A DNA stretch of 64,000 nucleotides from Candidatus Accumulibacter sp. 66-26 (GTDB taxonomy: Bacteria; Pseudomonadota; Gammaproteobacteria; Burkholderiales; Rhodocyclaceae): assembly GCA_001897745.1 (NCBI GenBank), contig MKUH01000043.1, positions 184,401-248,400 of the forward strand, read 5' to 3'. Positions 28,584 to 40,105 of the stretch are shown piece after piece; within the stretch, counting starts at the first letter, position 1; each line of letters starts with the position of its first letter. A program made the translations under genes and the position numbers. The notes under the pieces are model-generated. The model made no database searches, was not told the origin of the DNA, and saw only the letters and a list, made by a program, of their open reading frames with translations.

Positions 28584-29149
28584 TCGCTGTATCTCTCTTC
28601 TTTCCAGGGGTCGGCTTCGTTGTGGTAGCCGCGCACTTCCCAGTAGCCGGGGCGGTCCTCGGCGTGGAATTCGATGGCGCGCAGCCACTTGGCGCTCTTC
28701 CAGCCGTAGCGTTGCGGGACGAGCAGGCGCACCGGGCCGCCGTGTTCGTCGGCGAGCGGGGCGTCGTCGAAACCGTGGGCGATCAGTACGTCGTCGTCGT
28801 AGAGCGCGGCGAGCGGCAGATTGGTCGTGTAGTCGTCGTAGCCGTGCAGCGTGACGAAGCGCGCTGCGGGCAGCGGCGCGGCGAGCGCGACGACGTCGCG
28901 CGCGCGCACGCCTTCCCAGTCCATGTCGAGCTGCGACCAGGTCGTCACGCAGTGAAAATCGCAGCGGATGCGCGCCTGCGGCAGCGCCATCAGCGCCGCC
29001 CAGTCGAGCGTGACTTCGCGCGCGACGAGGCCGCACAGCGTGAGCCGCCAGTTGTCGTGGGTGAGTGCCGGCCGGATGCCGAGATCGAGGACGGGAAAAT
29101 CCCGGGTTTCGCGCTGCCCGGGCGGAATGCGTTGCTTGCGGTCGGTCAC
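28580..29149 (-). CDS. Cytoplasmic sulfite-oxidase-fold molybdopterin-binding protein
   Basis: This 189-residue protein consists of one oxidoreductase molybdopterin-binding domain. The molybdenum-ligand cysteine sits in the conserved context RCDFHCVTTWSQLDMDWEGV, and HGYDDYTTNLPL and GGPVRLLVPQRYGWKSAKWL follow as in YedY/MsrP and sulfite oxidase. It has no Tat signal and no heme domain, unlike periplasmic MsrP. The start is GTG at 29147-29149, two bases after the lspA stop, and the stop overlaps fkpB. It has thus been inserted into the lspA-fkpB pair. The substrate is unknown. Confidence 0.85.
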   Translation of the reverse strand: MTDRKQRIPPGQRETRDFPVLDLGIRPALTHDNWRLTLCGLVAREVTLDWAALMALPQARIRCDFHCVTTWSQLDMDWEGVRARDVVALAAPLPAARFVTLHGYDDYTTNLPLAALYDDDVLIAHGFDDAPLADEHGGPVRLLVPQRYGWKSAKWLRAIEFHAEDRPGYWEVRGYHNEADPWKEERYSE

Positions 29150-29151
29150 TG

Positions 29152-29647
29152 TCAGGCGCCTCCTTGGCCCCCTTCGACCGCATTGGCGCCGGGAGGTTTC
29201 GTCGCGAACTGATCCCAGGCCAGGAGGATGGCGCCGATGGTGATCGCCGAATCGGCGACGTTGAACGCCGGCCAGTAGTAGCCGGCGGCGTGCCATTGCA
29301 CGAAATCGACGACGGCGCCGAAGCGGATGCGGTCGATCACGTTGCCGAGCGCGCCGCCGAGGATCAGCGTCAGCGCGAGCGACAGGCGGAACTCGGCGGA
29401 GTGCCGGCGCAGCATGGCGAGAATCCAGACCGAGACGGCGAGCGCCAGCACGGTGAAGAACCAGCGCTGCCAGCCGCCGGCGTCGGACAGGAAGCTGAAC
29501 GCGGCGCCCGGGTTGAAGGTCAGGACCCAGTTGAAGAAGGGCGCGACGTAGATCGTGTCGCCGGGGCTCAGCTTGGCGAGCACGACCCACTTGCTGAGCT
29601 GGTCGAGGACGATGAGGATGGCGGCCAGCCAGAGCCAGCGGTCGATC

Positions 29648-29661
<14 letters not shown>
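29152..29661 (-). CDS. lspA: Lipoprotein signal peptidase
   Basis: LspA cleaves the signal peptide of diacylglyceryl-prolipoproteins in the inner membrane. The 169-residue protein has four membrane helices and the two catalytic aspartates, in [16 protein letters not shown] (first) and [11 protein letters not shown] (second), plus the conserved NPGAAFSFL segment. It overlaps the end of ileS by 14 bases, so translation is coupled. Confidence 0.95.
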
Positions 29662-32446
<2,785 letters not shown>

Positions 32447-32459
32447 TGCGGTTACTCGA

Positions 32460-33383
32460 TCAAAGCTTGAAATAGGTTCGGGCGGCGTCGGCGTCGGCGG
32501 CGATCTGCGCCTTGAGGGCGTCGAAGTCGGGGAATTTCATTTCGTCGCGCAGCTTGTGCAGGAAGCGGACGTTGAGGTGGGCGCCGTAGATGTCGGCGGC
32601 AAAATCGAAAAGATGCACTTCGAGCAGCGGGCGCACGACCCGGTTGGCGCTCGGCCGGAAGCCGAGGTTGGCGACGCCGGGCAGCGTCCGCCCGTCGATG
32701 CCGTGCACTTCGACGGCGAAGACGCCGAGCAGCGGCGGGCGTTCGTGCTTGATGCGGATGTTGGCGGTGGCGAAGCCGAGCTGGCGCCCGATGCGGTCGC
32801 CGTGCACGACGCGGCCGTCGATCGAATAGGGGCGGCCGAGGAGGCGCGTCGCGTCTTCCAGGCGGCCTTCGGCGAGCGCCGCGCGCACGGCGGAGCTGGA
32901 GGCGCGGGTGCCGTCGAGCAGCACGCTGTCCATCGCCTCGACGCGAAAGCCGAGACGGGTACCGGCTTCCTGCAGCAGTGTGAAGTCGCCGCTGCGTTTG
33001 GCGCCGAAACGGAAGTCGTCGCCGATGATCAGGTGGCGGACGCGCAGGGTGTCGACCAGCACGCGTTCGATGAACTCGCCGGCCGAGAGCGCGGCGAAGC
33101 GCGCGTTGAACGGGCAGACATAGGTCAGCGCGACGCCGTCGTCGGCGAGCAGTTCGAGCTTCTCGCGCAGGGTGGTCAGGCGGGTCGGCGCCGATTCGGG
33201 GGCGAAGAATTCGCGCGGATGCGGCTCGAAGGTGAGTACGGTCGGCGGCAGGCCCTCGGCCGCGGCGGCAGCCTTCAGGCGCGCGAGCAGGGCGCGATGG
33301 CCGAGGTGCACGCCGTCGAAGTTGCCGATGGTGAGCACGGTGCTGCTGGGCGCTGTTTGCGAAAGACCGCGAAAGACGAGCAT
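32460..33383 (-). CDS. ribF: Bifunctional riboflavin kinase/FMN adenylyltransferase
   Basis: RibF makes FMN and then FAD. The N-terminal nucleotidyltransferase half (about 1-180) has [16 protein letters not shown] and [15 protein letters not shown]. The C-terminal flavokinase half (about 185-307) has [20 protein letters not shown] and the conserved [10 protein letters not shown]. The length of 307 is normal. It is the first gene of the ribF-ileS-lspA-fkpB-ispH group, and its ATG is at 33381-33383. It feeds the many flavoenzymes, including those elsewhere in this window. Confidence 0.95.
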   Translation of the reverse strand: MLVFRGLSQTAPSSTVLTIGNFDGVHLGHRALLARLKAAAAAEGLPPTVLTFEPHPREFFAPESAPTRLTTLREKLELLADDGVALTYVCPFNARFAALSAGEFIERVLVDTLRVRHLIIGDDFRFGAKRSGDFTLLQEAGTRLGFRVEAMDSVLLDGTRASSSAVRAALAEGRLEDATRLLGRPYSIDGRVVHGDRIGRQLGFATANIRIKHERPPLLGVFAVEVHGIDGRTLPGVANLGFRPSANRVVRPLLEVHLFDFAADIYGAHLNVRFLHKLRDEMKFPDFDALKAQIAADADAARTYFKL

Positions 33384-33413
33384 GCGCTGGGCGGAGTCCG
33401 GGAAAAAGGCTGA

Positions 33414-33421
33414 ATTATAAT
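33414..33421. promoter_or_regulatory. Overlapping -10 boxes between ribF and copD-like gene
   Basis: ATTATAAT holds TATAAT on the plus strand (33416-33421) and TATAAT on the minus strand (33414-33419). It lies in the 93-base divergent gap between ribF and the CopD-like gene. Good -35 boxes are not evident on either side, so this is a plausible but unproven pair of divergent promoters. Confidence 0.4.
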
Positions 33422-33476
33422 GGTTTTGCCCGTGCCATGGCGTCCGCCGGCGGCGTTCGAAGGAAGGAAGTCCGCG

Positions 33477-33932
33477 ATGAATATCCAGCCGCTGCTGCTC
33501 TTTTTGCATATCGCCGGCGCCGTACTCTGGGTCGGCGGCATGTTTTTCGCGTACGTCTGTCTGCGCCCCGTCGCCGCCGAACTGCTCGAACCGCCGCAGC
33601 GCCTGCGGCTGTGGCGCGGTGTGTTCCGGCGTTTCTTCGCGTGGGTCTGGGGCGCCGTGCTGCTGATGGCGGCGAGCGGCCTGCTGCTGCTCGCCGCCGT
33701 CGGCTTCCGGGCGGCGCCGCCCGGCTGGCACCTGATGACGGCCAGCGGTCTGCTGATGATCGCGCTCTTCGTTTATGTCGCGACCGGACCCTATGCCGCG
33801 CTCGGGCGGGCGGTCGACGGCGCCGACTGGAAGGCCGCCGGGGCGGCGCTCAACCGCATCCGGCAGGTGGTCGGCGTCAACCTCGCGCTCGGTTTTCTGA
33901 CTGTCGCCTTCGCCACACTGGGTCGCCATTGA
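33477..33932 (+). CDS. CopD-like four-helix membrane protein
   Basis: The 151-residue inner-membrane protein has four helices and a HIAGAVLWVGGMFFAYVCLRP start, the pattern of the CopD/YcnJ-type domain. It lacks the rest of a full CopD copper-uptake protein. Histidines at the helix start (LFLHIAGAV) and at WHLMTASG could bind heme or copper. AAGGAAGGAAG precedes the ATG. It stands alone between divergent ribF and the downstream dehydrogenase. The function is unknown. Confidence 0.75.
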   Translation: MNIQPLLLFLHIAGAVLWVGGMFFAYVCLRPVAAELLEPPQRLRLWRGVFRRFFAWVWGAVLLMAASGLLLLAAVGFRAAPPGWHLMTASGLLMIALFVYVATGPYAALGRAVDGADWKAAGAALNRIRQVVGVNLALGFLTVAFATLGRH

Positions 33933-34014
33933 CTCAGGGCCGGCCGGCAATTTTCCATACGCTACCGTTTGGAAATGGTAAGATTCCCGAGTCAATTCAA
34001 GGAGGATGAAACTG

Positions 34015-34782
34015 ATGCAAATCGAGAATTCCGTATTTGTCGTGACCGGTGGCGGCTCCGGTCTGGGCGCCGGAACGGCGCGCATGATCGTCGAGAATGG
34101 CGGCAAGGTGGTGCTTGCCGACGTGAATAAGGCGGCCGGCGAGGCCGTCGCCGCAGAGTTGGGCGCCAGCGCCCGTTTCGTCGAAACCGACGTGTCGAAC
34201 GAGGACAGCGCGCGCAACGCGATCGAGACGGCGCGCCGCGAATTCGGCGGCCTCAACGGCCTGGTCAACTGCGCCGGCATCGCGCCGGCTGAAAAGGTCG
34301 TCGGCAAGGAAGGCGCGCACAGGCTGGCGAGCTTCGCGCGCGTGATCAACGTGAATCTGGTCGGCTCGTTCAACATGATCCGTCTCGCCGCCGAGGCGAT
34401 GAGCCAGGCCGAGCCGAATGCGGCCGGCGAGCGCGGCGTGATCGTCAATACCGCTTCGGTCGCCGCCTACGACGGGCAGATCGGGCAAGCCGCCTATGCC
34501 GCCTCGAAGGGCGGCGTGGTGGCGATGACGCTGCCGATCGCGCGCGAGCTGGCGCGCTCCGGCATCCGCGTGATGACCATCGCGCCCGGCATCTTCGAAA
34601 CGCCGATGCTGATGGGCATGCCGCAGGAAGTGCAGGACGCGCTGGGCAAGATGGTTCCCTTCCCCTCGCGTCTCGGCAAGCCCGCCGAGTACGCGGCGCT
34701 GGTGCGCCACATCATGGAAAACACCATGCTCAACGGCGAGGTGATCCGCCTCGACGGAGCGATCCGGATGGCGCCGAAATAA
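34015..34782 (+). CDS. Short-chain dehydrogenase (3-hydroxyacyl-CoA dehydrogenase type 2-like)
   Basis: The 255-residue protein has the SDR NAD-binding motif ([16 protein letters not shown]), the NAG motif as NCAGIAP, the catalytic Ser ([11 protein letters not shown]) and Tyr-x3-Lys (AYAASKGGV), and the C-terminal [10 protein letters not shown] segment. That last segment and the length match the HSD17B10/3-hydroxy-2-methylbutyryl-CoA dehydrogenase group. It probably acts in fatty acid or branched amino acid breakdown. I chose ATG 34015 because AGGAGG (34000-34005) is nine bases upstream; the ATG at 34006 abuts that site and is too close. Confidence 0.87.
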   Translation: MQIENSVFVVTGGGSGLGAGTARMIVENGGKVVLADVNKAAGEAVAAELGASARFVETDVSNEDSARNAIETARREFGGLNGLVNCAGIAPAEKVVGKEGAHRLASFARVINVNLVGSFNMIRLAAEAMSQAEPNAAGERGVIVNTASVAAYDGQIGQAAYAASKGGVVAMTLPIARELARSGIRVMTIAPGIFETPMLMGMPQEVQDALGKMVPFPSRLGKPAEYAALVRHIMENTMLNGEVIRLDGAIRMAPK

Positions 34783-34802
34783 CTTATACTCGGTGACCTT
34801 GA

Positions 34803-34834
34803 AAGGCGCAGGGTTTTCGCCCTGCGCCTTTTTC
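34803..34834 (+). terminator. Rho-independent terminator after the SDR gene
   Basis: AAGGCGCAGGG pairs with CCCTGCGCCTT around a short TTTTCG loop and ends in a run of five T residues. It lies 20 bases after the SDR stop and separates that gene from the cco locus. Confidence 0.9.
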
Positions 34835-34861
34835 TTTGCCGTTTCATATTCTCGGGCTTCG

Positions 34862-37312
34862 ATGAACAAGGGTAATTGCTATCACTGCGGCCAGCCGGTC
34901 CCGGCCGATGTCGAACTGGCGGTGCGCATGGGCGAGCAGTCGCGCACCATGTGTTGCACCGGTTGTCAGGCGGTGGCGCAGGCCATCGTCGATAACGGTC
35001 TCGCCGACTACTACCGCAACCGCGATGCGTTGCCCGATTCGCCGCGCGAAGCGATGCCGGCCATCCTCGACGGTCTCCAGCTCTACGACCACGCCGATTT
35101 CCAGAAGAGCTTCGTGCGCGCGCTCGGCGAGCACGAGCGCGAGGCTTCGCTGATCCTCGAGGGGATCACCTGCGCCGCCTGCATCTGGCTGAACGAGCAG
35201 CATTTGTCGAAGCTGCCCGGCGTCAGCGGCGTCGATCTCAACTACGCGACGCGGCGCGCCCGCGTGCGCTGGGACGAGAGCCGCATCAAGCTGTCCGACA
35301 TCCTCGCCGCGATCGCCGCGATCGGCTATCGCGCCTACCCCTACGACGCCGCGAAGACCGAGGAACTGGCCAAGAAGGAACGGCGCAGCGCGCTGTGGCG
35401 GGTGTTCGTTGCCGGTTTCGGGATGATGCAGGTGATGATGTACGCCGTGCCGGTCTATGTGGCGGGCGACGGCGACATGGCGCCGGACATCGAGCAGCTG
35501 CTGCGCTGGGCGAGCATGGTGCTGACCCTGCCGGTCGTCTTCTATTCCGCCGCGCCTTTCTTCCGCAGCGCCTGGCGCGATCTCAGGCTGCGCCGCGTGG
35601 GCATGGACGTGCCGGTCGCGCTCGGCATCGGCGCCGCCTTCCTGGCCAGCCTGTGGGCGACGATCACGGCGTCCGGCGAGGTTTATTTCGATTCGGTCAC
35701 GATGTTCGTCTTCTTCCTGCTCGGCGGGCGCTTCGTCGAGATGACGGCGCGCCAGCACGCGGTGAGCGTCACCGAGGCGCTGGCCAAGCTGATGCCGGCC
35801 TTCGCCGCGCGCGTTCCGGGCTATCCGCAGGCGCGCGAGGTCGAGCGCGTGATGGCCGCCGACCTGCAGGCCGGCGACGTCGTGCTGGTCAAGCCGGGCG
35901 AGACGATTCCGGCCGACGGCCGCGTGCTGGAGGGAACGAGCTGCGCCAACGAGGCCCTGCTCACCGGCGAAAGCGCGCCGGTGCCCAAGGCGCCGGGCGC
36001 CGCGGTGACCGGCGGCGCGCTCAACATCGAAAGCCCGCTCTTCGTGCGCGTCGAGCAGGTCGGCGAAGCGACGCGTCTGTCGGCGATCGTGCGCCTGATG
36101 GAGCGCGCGGCGATGGAAAAGCCGCGCATCGTCGAGTTGGCCGACAAGATCGCCAGCCGCTTCATCTTCGCGCTGCTGCTCGTCGCTGCGGCGGTGGCGG
36201 TCGCCTGGTGGTTCATCGATCCGGCGCGCGCCCTGTGGATTACCGTCTCGGTGCTCGTCGTGACCTGCCCCTGCGCGCTCTCGCTGGCGACGCCGGTGGC
36301 GCTCACCGTGGCGAGCGGCGCGATGGCGCGGGCCGGTCTGCTGGTCACGCGCAGCCACGCGATCGAGACGCTGGCGCGCGCCACGCATTTCGTCTTCGAC
36401 AAGACCGGGACCTTGACGACCGGGCGCATGCGCCTGCTCGACGTGTTGCCGCTCGGGGCGCTCGACCGCGAGCGCTGCCTCGCGCTCGCCGCCGCGCTCG
36501 AACAATCCTCCGAGCATCCGATCGGGGCGGCGGTGCGCGACGCGGCAGGGAATGCCGTGCTGCCGGCGCTGCTCGATTTCGCCAATGAGCCGGGGAGCGG
36601 CATGAGCGCGACCGACGGCGCGCGCGGCGTGCGCGTGCGCATCGGCCGGCCGGCCTTCGTCGCAGAGTTGCATGGCGCCGCCCTGCCGGCGTCGGCGCAG
36701 GCCTTCGTCGACAGCGGCGACACGGTGATCGCGCTCGGCGACGCGGGCGGCTGGCTGGCGCTGCTGCGCATCGGCGACGAGATTCGCGCCAACGCCGCTG
36801 CGGTAATCTCCGACCTGCGCGCGGCCGGGCGCCGCGTTACGCTGCTGACCGGCGACGCGCTGCCGGTGGCGAACAAGGTGGCGCAGGCGCTCGGCATAGA
36901 CGACGTCCAGGCCGGCATGTCGCCGCAAGGCAAGCACGACTACGTCACCCATCTGCAGGCGGGCGGGGCGGTGGTGGCGATGCTCGGCGACGGCGTCAAC
37001 GACGCGCCGGTGCTCGCCCAAGCGCAGGTCTCTATCGCCATGGGCGGCGGTTCGCAGCTGGCGCGCACGCAGGCCGATCTGGTCCTGCTGTCGGAAAACC
37101 TCGACCACCTGCGCCAGGGTTTCCGCGTGGCGCGCCGCTCGCTGCGCGTCATCCGCCAGAATCTGGTGTGGTCCTTCGTCTACAATTTCGTTGCGCTGCC
37201 GCTCGCCATGTTCGGCTTCATCACGCCGTGGATGGCCGGCGTCGGCATGTCCGGCAGTTCGCTGCTGGTGGTGCTCAACTCGCTGCGCCTGCAGAAAGCC
37301 TCGGAGTCCTGA
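34862..37312 (+). CDS. ccoI: Copper-transporting P1B-type ATPase for cbb3 oxidase assembly
   Basis: The 816-residue ATPase has an N-terminal Cys-rich metal-binding part (CYHCGQP then CCTGC) and one heavy-metal-associated domain (GITCAACIW, about 103-111). Six to eight membrane helices follow with the CPC ion motif (TCPCALS). The phosphorylation site DKTGT, the TGES loop and GDGVNDAP are all present. In the CcoI/FixI branch these enzymes export Cu+ slowly for insertion into cbb3 oxidase. The location, directly before ccoS and ccoNOQP, supports ccoI over a detoxifying copA. The start is ATG 34862. Confidence 0.92.
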   Translation: MNKGNCYHCGQPVPADVELAVRMGEQSRTMCCTGCQAVAQAIVDNGLADYYRNRDALPDSPREAMPAILDGLQLYDHADFQKSFVRALGEHEREASLILEGITCAACIWLNEQHLSKLPGVSGVDLNYATRRARVRWDESRIKLSDILAAIAAIGYRAYPYDAAKTEELAKKERRSALWRVFVAGFGMMQVMMYAVPVYVAGDGDMAPDIEQLLRWASMVLTLPVVFYSAAPFFRSAWRDLRLRRVGMDVPVALGIGAAFLASLWATITASGEVYFDSVTMFVFFLLGGRFVEMTARQHAVSVTEALAKLMPAFAARVPGYPQAREVERVMAADLQAGDVVLVKPGETIPADGRVLEGTSCANEALLTGESAPVPKAPGAAVTGGALNIESPLFVRVEQVGEATRLSAIVRLMERAAMEKPRIVELADKIASRFIFALLLVAAAVAVAWWFIDPARALWITVSVLVVTCPCALSLATPVALTVASGAMARAGLLVTRSHAIETLARATHFVFDKTGTLTTGRMRLLDVLPLGALDRERCLALAAALEQSSEHPIGAAVRDAAGNAVLPALLDFANEPGSGMSATDGARGVRVRIGRPAFVAELHGAALPASAQAFVDSGDTVIALGDAGGWLALLRIGDEIRANAAAVISDLRAAGRRVTLLTGDALPVANKVAQALGIDDVQAGMSPQGKHDYVTHLQAGGAVVAMLGDGVNDAPVLAQAQVSIAMGGGSQLARTQADLVLLSENLDHLRQGFRVARRSLRVIRQNLVWSFVYNFVALPLAMFGFITPWMAGVGMSGSSLLVVLNSLRLQKASES

Positions 37313-37317
37313 TCGCG

Positions 37318-37515
37318 ATGGAAACCCTTTACCTCTTGATCCCGCTGTCCGTCGTGCTGGTCTTCCTGATCGGCGTCGCGTTCTGGTGGTCGGTGCGCAG
37401 CGGCCAGTTCGACGATATGGAGGGGCCCGCATACAGGATGTTGATGGACGACGACAAGCCGGACGTCTCCGGCGATGCCCCGGACAAACGCGATGATGCA
37501 CCGCCAAAAAGCTGA
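37318..37515 (+). CDS. ccoS: cbb3 oxidase maturation protein CcoS
   Basis: The 65-residue protein has one membrane helix (LYLLIPLSVVLVFLIGVAFW) followed by WSVRSGQFDDMEGPAYRML, the CcoS signature. It is needed for cofactor insertion into the oxidase. The gene lies six bases after ccoI. The stop codon is part of a 17-base perfect inverted repeat (37511-37527, GCTGATG, TTG loop, CATCAGC) with no T tail. Confidence 0.9.
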   Translation: METLYLLIPLSVVLVFLIGVAFWWSVRSGQFDDMEGPAYRMLMDDDKPDVSGDAPDKRDDAPPKS

Positions 37516-37548
37516 TGTTGCATCAGCGAAAAGCGATGTTGCCGAGTT

Positions 37549-37562
37549 TTGACCTGCATCAA
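37549..37562. promoter_or_regulatory. FNR/ANR box upstream of the candidate small RNA
   Basis: TTGACCTGCATCAA matches the FNR consensus TTGAT-N4-ATCAA in nine of ten positions. A -10 box GATAAT lies at 37584-37589, 21 bases after it, which is the class II spacing (box centre near -41.5 for a start near 37597). Confidence 0.8.
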
Positions 37563-37596
37563 AATATTTTCCGTGCAGATGCGGATAATTGGCCGG

Positions 37597-37693
37597 GTTC
37601 GAATCTGGAGAAGGCGGGAAAGTCCCTGTTTTTTCTGGTTTTCAGTATGTTTCTCTGTTGGGGTTGGGGTGCGTTGCGACGCACCCTTTTTTT
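37597..37693 (+). ncRNA. Candidate FNR-activated small RNA between ccoS and ccoN
   Basis: An FNR box (37549-37562) and GATAAT -10 (37584-37589) predict a transcript starting near 37597. It would end after about 95 nt at a strong intrinsic terminator (37667-37693). The predicted RNA contains a short GGGA-AAG-TCCC hairpin (37616-37626). A U-rich single-stranded stretch (37627-37658) of a kind that Hfq binds comes next, and then a G-rich TTGGGGTTGGGG run just before the terminator stem. No reading frame with a ribosome-binding site fits inside it. Oxygen-controlled small RNAs of this design exist elsewhere (FnrS in enterobacteria, AniS in Neisseria). This one I infer from sequence signals alone. 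Confidence 0.6.
37667..37693 (+). terminator. Rho-independent terminator inside the ccoS-ccoN gap
   Basis: GGGTGCG (37667-37673), a six-base loop TTGCGA, CGCACCC (37680-37686) and seven T residues form a textbook terminator. It lies 150 bases after the ccoS stop, beyond an internal promoter, so it mainly serves the predicted small RNA and also isolates the ccoN promoter. Confidence 0.88.
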
Positions 37694-37730
37694 GTCTGAA
37701 TTTCGTCTTTTGATCTTGTTGCGACGCAGC

Positions 37731-37772
37731 TTGATCTATATCAAATTGTCTTGCGATTGGTTAAAATACTAT
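37731..37772 (+). promoter_or_regulatory. FNR-dependent promoter of ccoNOQP
   Basis: TTGATCTATATCAA (37731-37744) is a perfect FNR box. TACTAT (37767-37772) is a -10 element 22 bases further on, so the box centre falls at about -41.5 from a start near 37779, the standard activating position. This predicts induction of the oxidase genes when oxygen is low. Confidence 0.88.
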
Positions 37773-37848
37773 GCATTCCAATGCCGTCTGTAGGGGTATT
37801 AGGGAGGCGGCGGAAACCGGTCTTTTTTCAAAATAATGAGGTGGGCCC

Positions 37849-39276
37849 ATGTCGGAAACTCAGTCAACATACAACTATAAGGTAGTGCGGCAGTTCGCCG
37901 TGATGACGGTCATCTGGGGCATTGTGGGTATGCTGGTCGGCGTCATCATCGCCGCTCAGCTGGTTTGGCCGGAGCTTAATTTCGGACCTTACCTGTCCTA
38001 CGGTCGTCTCCGTCCGCTGCATACCAACGCAGTGATTTTCGCTTTTGGCGGTTGTGCGCTGTTCGCAACTTCCTATTACGTCGTTCAACGTACCAGCCAC
38101 GCCCGTCTGTTCGCCGGCGGTCTGGCCGCCTTCACCTTCTGGGGCTGGCAACTGGTCATCCTGGCCGCCGCCGTCACCCTGCCGCTCGGTTTCACTTCCG
38201 GCAAGGAATACGCCGAGCTCGAGTGGCCGATCGACATCCTGATCACGCTGGTCTGGGTTTCCTACGCCGTCGTGTTCTTCGGCACCATCGCCAAGCGTAC
38301 GGTCAGCCACATCTACGTCGCCAACTGGTTCTACGGTGCCTTCATCATCGCTGTGGCCCTGCTGCACCTGGTGAACAGTGCTGCGATTCCCGTTTCGCTG
38401 ACCAAGTCCTACTCGGCCTATGCCGGTGTGCAGGACGCCATGGTTCAGTGGTGGTACGGTCACAACGCCGTCGGCTTCTTCCTGACCGCTGGCTTCCTCG
38501 GCATGATGTACTACTTCGTTCCGAAGCAGGCCGGTCGTCCGGTGTACTCCTACCGTCTGTCGGTGGTGCACTTCTGGGCGCTGATCTTCACGTACATGTG
38601 GGCCGGTCCGCACCACCTGCACTACACCGCGCTGCCTGACTGGACCCAGTCCGTCGGCATGATCTTCTCGCTGATTCTGCTGGCACCGTCGTGGGGCGGC
38701 ATGATCAACGGCATCATGACCCTGTCGGGTGCCTGGAATAAGCTGCGCGACGACCCGATCCTGAAGTTCCTGATCACCTCCCTGTCCTTCTACGGCATGT
38801 CGACCTTCGAAGGTCCGATGATGTCGATCAAGACGGTGAATGCGCTCTCGCACTACACCGACTGGACGGTCGGCCACGTGCACTCCGGCGCGCTGGGCTG
38901 GGTGGCCATGGTTTCGATTGGCGCCATCTACTACCTGCTGCCGCGTCTGTTCGGCAAGGCTGAAATGAGCAGCGTCAAGCTGATCACGGTGCACTTCTGG
39001 GTGGCCACCATCGGCGTCGTGCTGTACATCGCCTCGATGTGGATCGCCGGTGTGATGCAAGGTCTGATGTGGCGTGCGGTCAACGCCGACGGCACGCTGA
39101 CCTACAGCTTCGTCGAAGCGGTGAAGGGCTCGTATCCGTTCTGGGCGATTCGCTTCCTGGGCGGTGTCCTCTTCCTGTCCGGCATGCTGATCATGGCCTA
39201 CAACATGTTCAAGACGATTGCCGGCGGCAAGACGGAAGATGTTCCGGTGGTCGCACCGGTCGGTCATCACGCCTGA
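37849..39276 (+). CDS. ccoN: cbb3-type cytochrome c oxidase subunit I
   Basis: CcoN is the catalytic subunit of the high-affinity terminal oxidase. The 475-residue protein has about 12 membrane helices and the histidines for heme b, heme b3 and CuB ([61 protein letters not shown]). The size is normal for CcoN. GAGGTG lies ahead of the ATG. It is the first gene of ccoNOQP, and an FNR-type promoter lies 70-118 bases upstream. Confidence 0.97.
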   Translation: MSETQSTYNYKVVRQFAVMTVIWGIVGMLVGVIIAAQLVWPELNFGPYLSYGRLRPLHTNAVIFAFGGCALFATSYYVVQRTSHARLFAGGLAAFTFWGWQLVILAAAVTLPLGFTSGKEYAELEWPIDILITLVWVSYAVVFFGTIAKRTVSHIYVANWFYGAFIIAVALLHLVNSAAIPVSLTKSYSAYAGVQDAMVQWWYGHNAVGFFLTAGFLGMMYYFVPKQAGRPVYSYRLSVVHFWALIFTYMWAGPHHLHYTALPDWTQSVGMIFSLILLAPSWGGMINGIMTLSGAWNKLRDDPILKFLITSLSFYGMSTFEGPMMSIKTVNALSHYTDWTVGHVHSGALGWVAMVSIGAIYYLLPRLFGKAEMSSVKLITVHFWVATIGVVLYIASMWIAGVMQGLMWRAVNADGTLTYSFVEAVKGSYPFWAIRFLGGVLFLSGMLIMAYNMFKTIAGGKTEDVPVVAPVGHHA

Positions 39277-39295
39277 GCCTGGGAGGTAAAAAATA

Positions 39296-39907
39296 ATGAT
39301 TAAGCACGAACAAATTGAAAAGAACGTCGGCCTTCTGATCGTCCTGACGGTCCTCGTGGTGATCTGGGGCGGCCTGCTGGAGATCGTTCCCCTGTTCTTC
39401 CAGAAGTCGACGACGAGTCCGGTCGCGGGCCTCAAGCCCTACGATCCGGTGCGTTTGACCGGGCGCGACATCTACATCCGCGAAGGCTGCTACAACTGCC
39501 ACTCGCAGATGATCCGTCCGTTCCGCGCCGAGACCGAGCGCTATGGCCACTACTCGGTGGCGGGTGAGTTCGTTTATGACCACCCGTTCCAGTGGGGTTC
39601 GAAGCGCACCGGTCCGGACCTGCACCGGGTGGGCGCCCGCTACTCCGACGAGTGGCACCGCGCGCACCTGATCAATCCGCGTGATGTGGTTCCTGAGTCC
39701 AACATGCCGGCGTACGCTTTCCTGCAGAAGACTCCGGCCGACGCCTCCGACATCGAAGCCAAGATGCGTGCCCTGCGTAAAGTGGGCGTGCCTTACAGCG
39801 ACGAGGAGATTGCCGGCGCGAAGAAGCAGCTCGAAGGCAAAACCGAACTCGACACCCTCGTCGCCTACCTGCAAGGGATGGGCCTCGAAATGAAGGGCGC
39901 CAAGTAA
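39296..39907 (+). CDS. ccoO: cbb3-type cytochrome c oxidase subunit II
   Basis: The 203-residue membrane-anchored mono-heme cytochrome c has an N-terminal helix (about 10-33) and the heme c motif CYNCH at residues 65-69 within [16 protein letters not shown] later methionine (in SNMPAYAFL) is the likely axial ligand. It passes electrons from CcoP to CcoN. GGGAGGT precedes the start, 19 bases after ccoN. Confidence 0.96.
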   Translation: MIKHEQIEKNVGLLIVLTVLVVIWGGLLEIVPLFFQKSTTSPVAGLKPYDPVRLTGRDIYIREGCYNCHSQMIRPFRAETERYGHYSVAGEFVYDHPFQWGSKRTGPDLHRVGARYSDEWHRAHLINPRDVVPESNMPAYAFLQKTPADASDIEAKMRALRKVGVPYSDEEIAGAKKQLEGKTELDTLVAYLQGMGLEMKGAK

Positions 39908-39910
39908 GCC

Positions 39911-40105
39911 ATGGACATCAACGATCTGCGATCCATCATGACCGTGGTGTCGATGATGACCTTCATCGGCATCGTCTGGTGGGCATACGGCATCAAGGCC
40001 AACAAAAAGGGTTTCGATGAGGCGGCCAACCTGCCGTTCGCGGATGATGAAGCGGAGCGGGCCGAAACCGGCCTGCCACGCAACGAAAAAAGGAAAGCAT
40101 CATGA
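39911..40105 (+). CDS. ccoQ: cbb3-type oxidase subunit CcoQ
   Basis: The 64-residue protein has a single helix (IMTVVSMMTFIGIVWWAYGI) and a charged tail, typical of CcoQ, which stabilises the complex. It starts four bases after the ccoO stop and its own stop overlaps ccoP (ATGA). Confidence 0.92.
   Translation: MDINDLRSIMTVVSMMTFIGIVWWAYGIKANKKGFDEAANLPFADDEAERAETGLPRNEKRKAS

Noticed and set aside
34844..37507. Open frame of 887 codons on the minus strand across ccoI
   Set aside because: Antisense shadow of a gene with all P-type ATPase motifs.
37511..37527. Inverted repeat GCTGATG-TTG-CATCAGC at the ccoS stop, considered as a terminator
   Set aside because: There is no T run behind it; it may be a weak RNA hairpin but not an intrinsic terminator.
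37515..37793. Open frame of 92 codons in the ccoS-ccoN gap
   Set aside because: It spans both FNR boxes and the terminator, has no ribosome-binding site and starts inside the ccoS stop, so it is not a gene.
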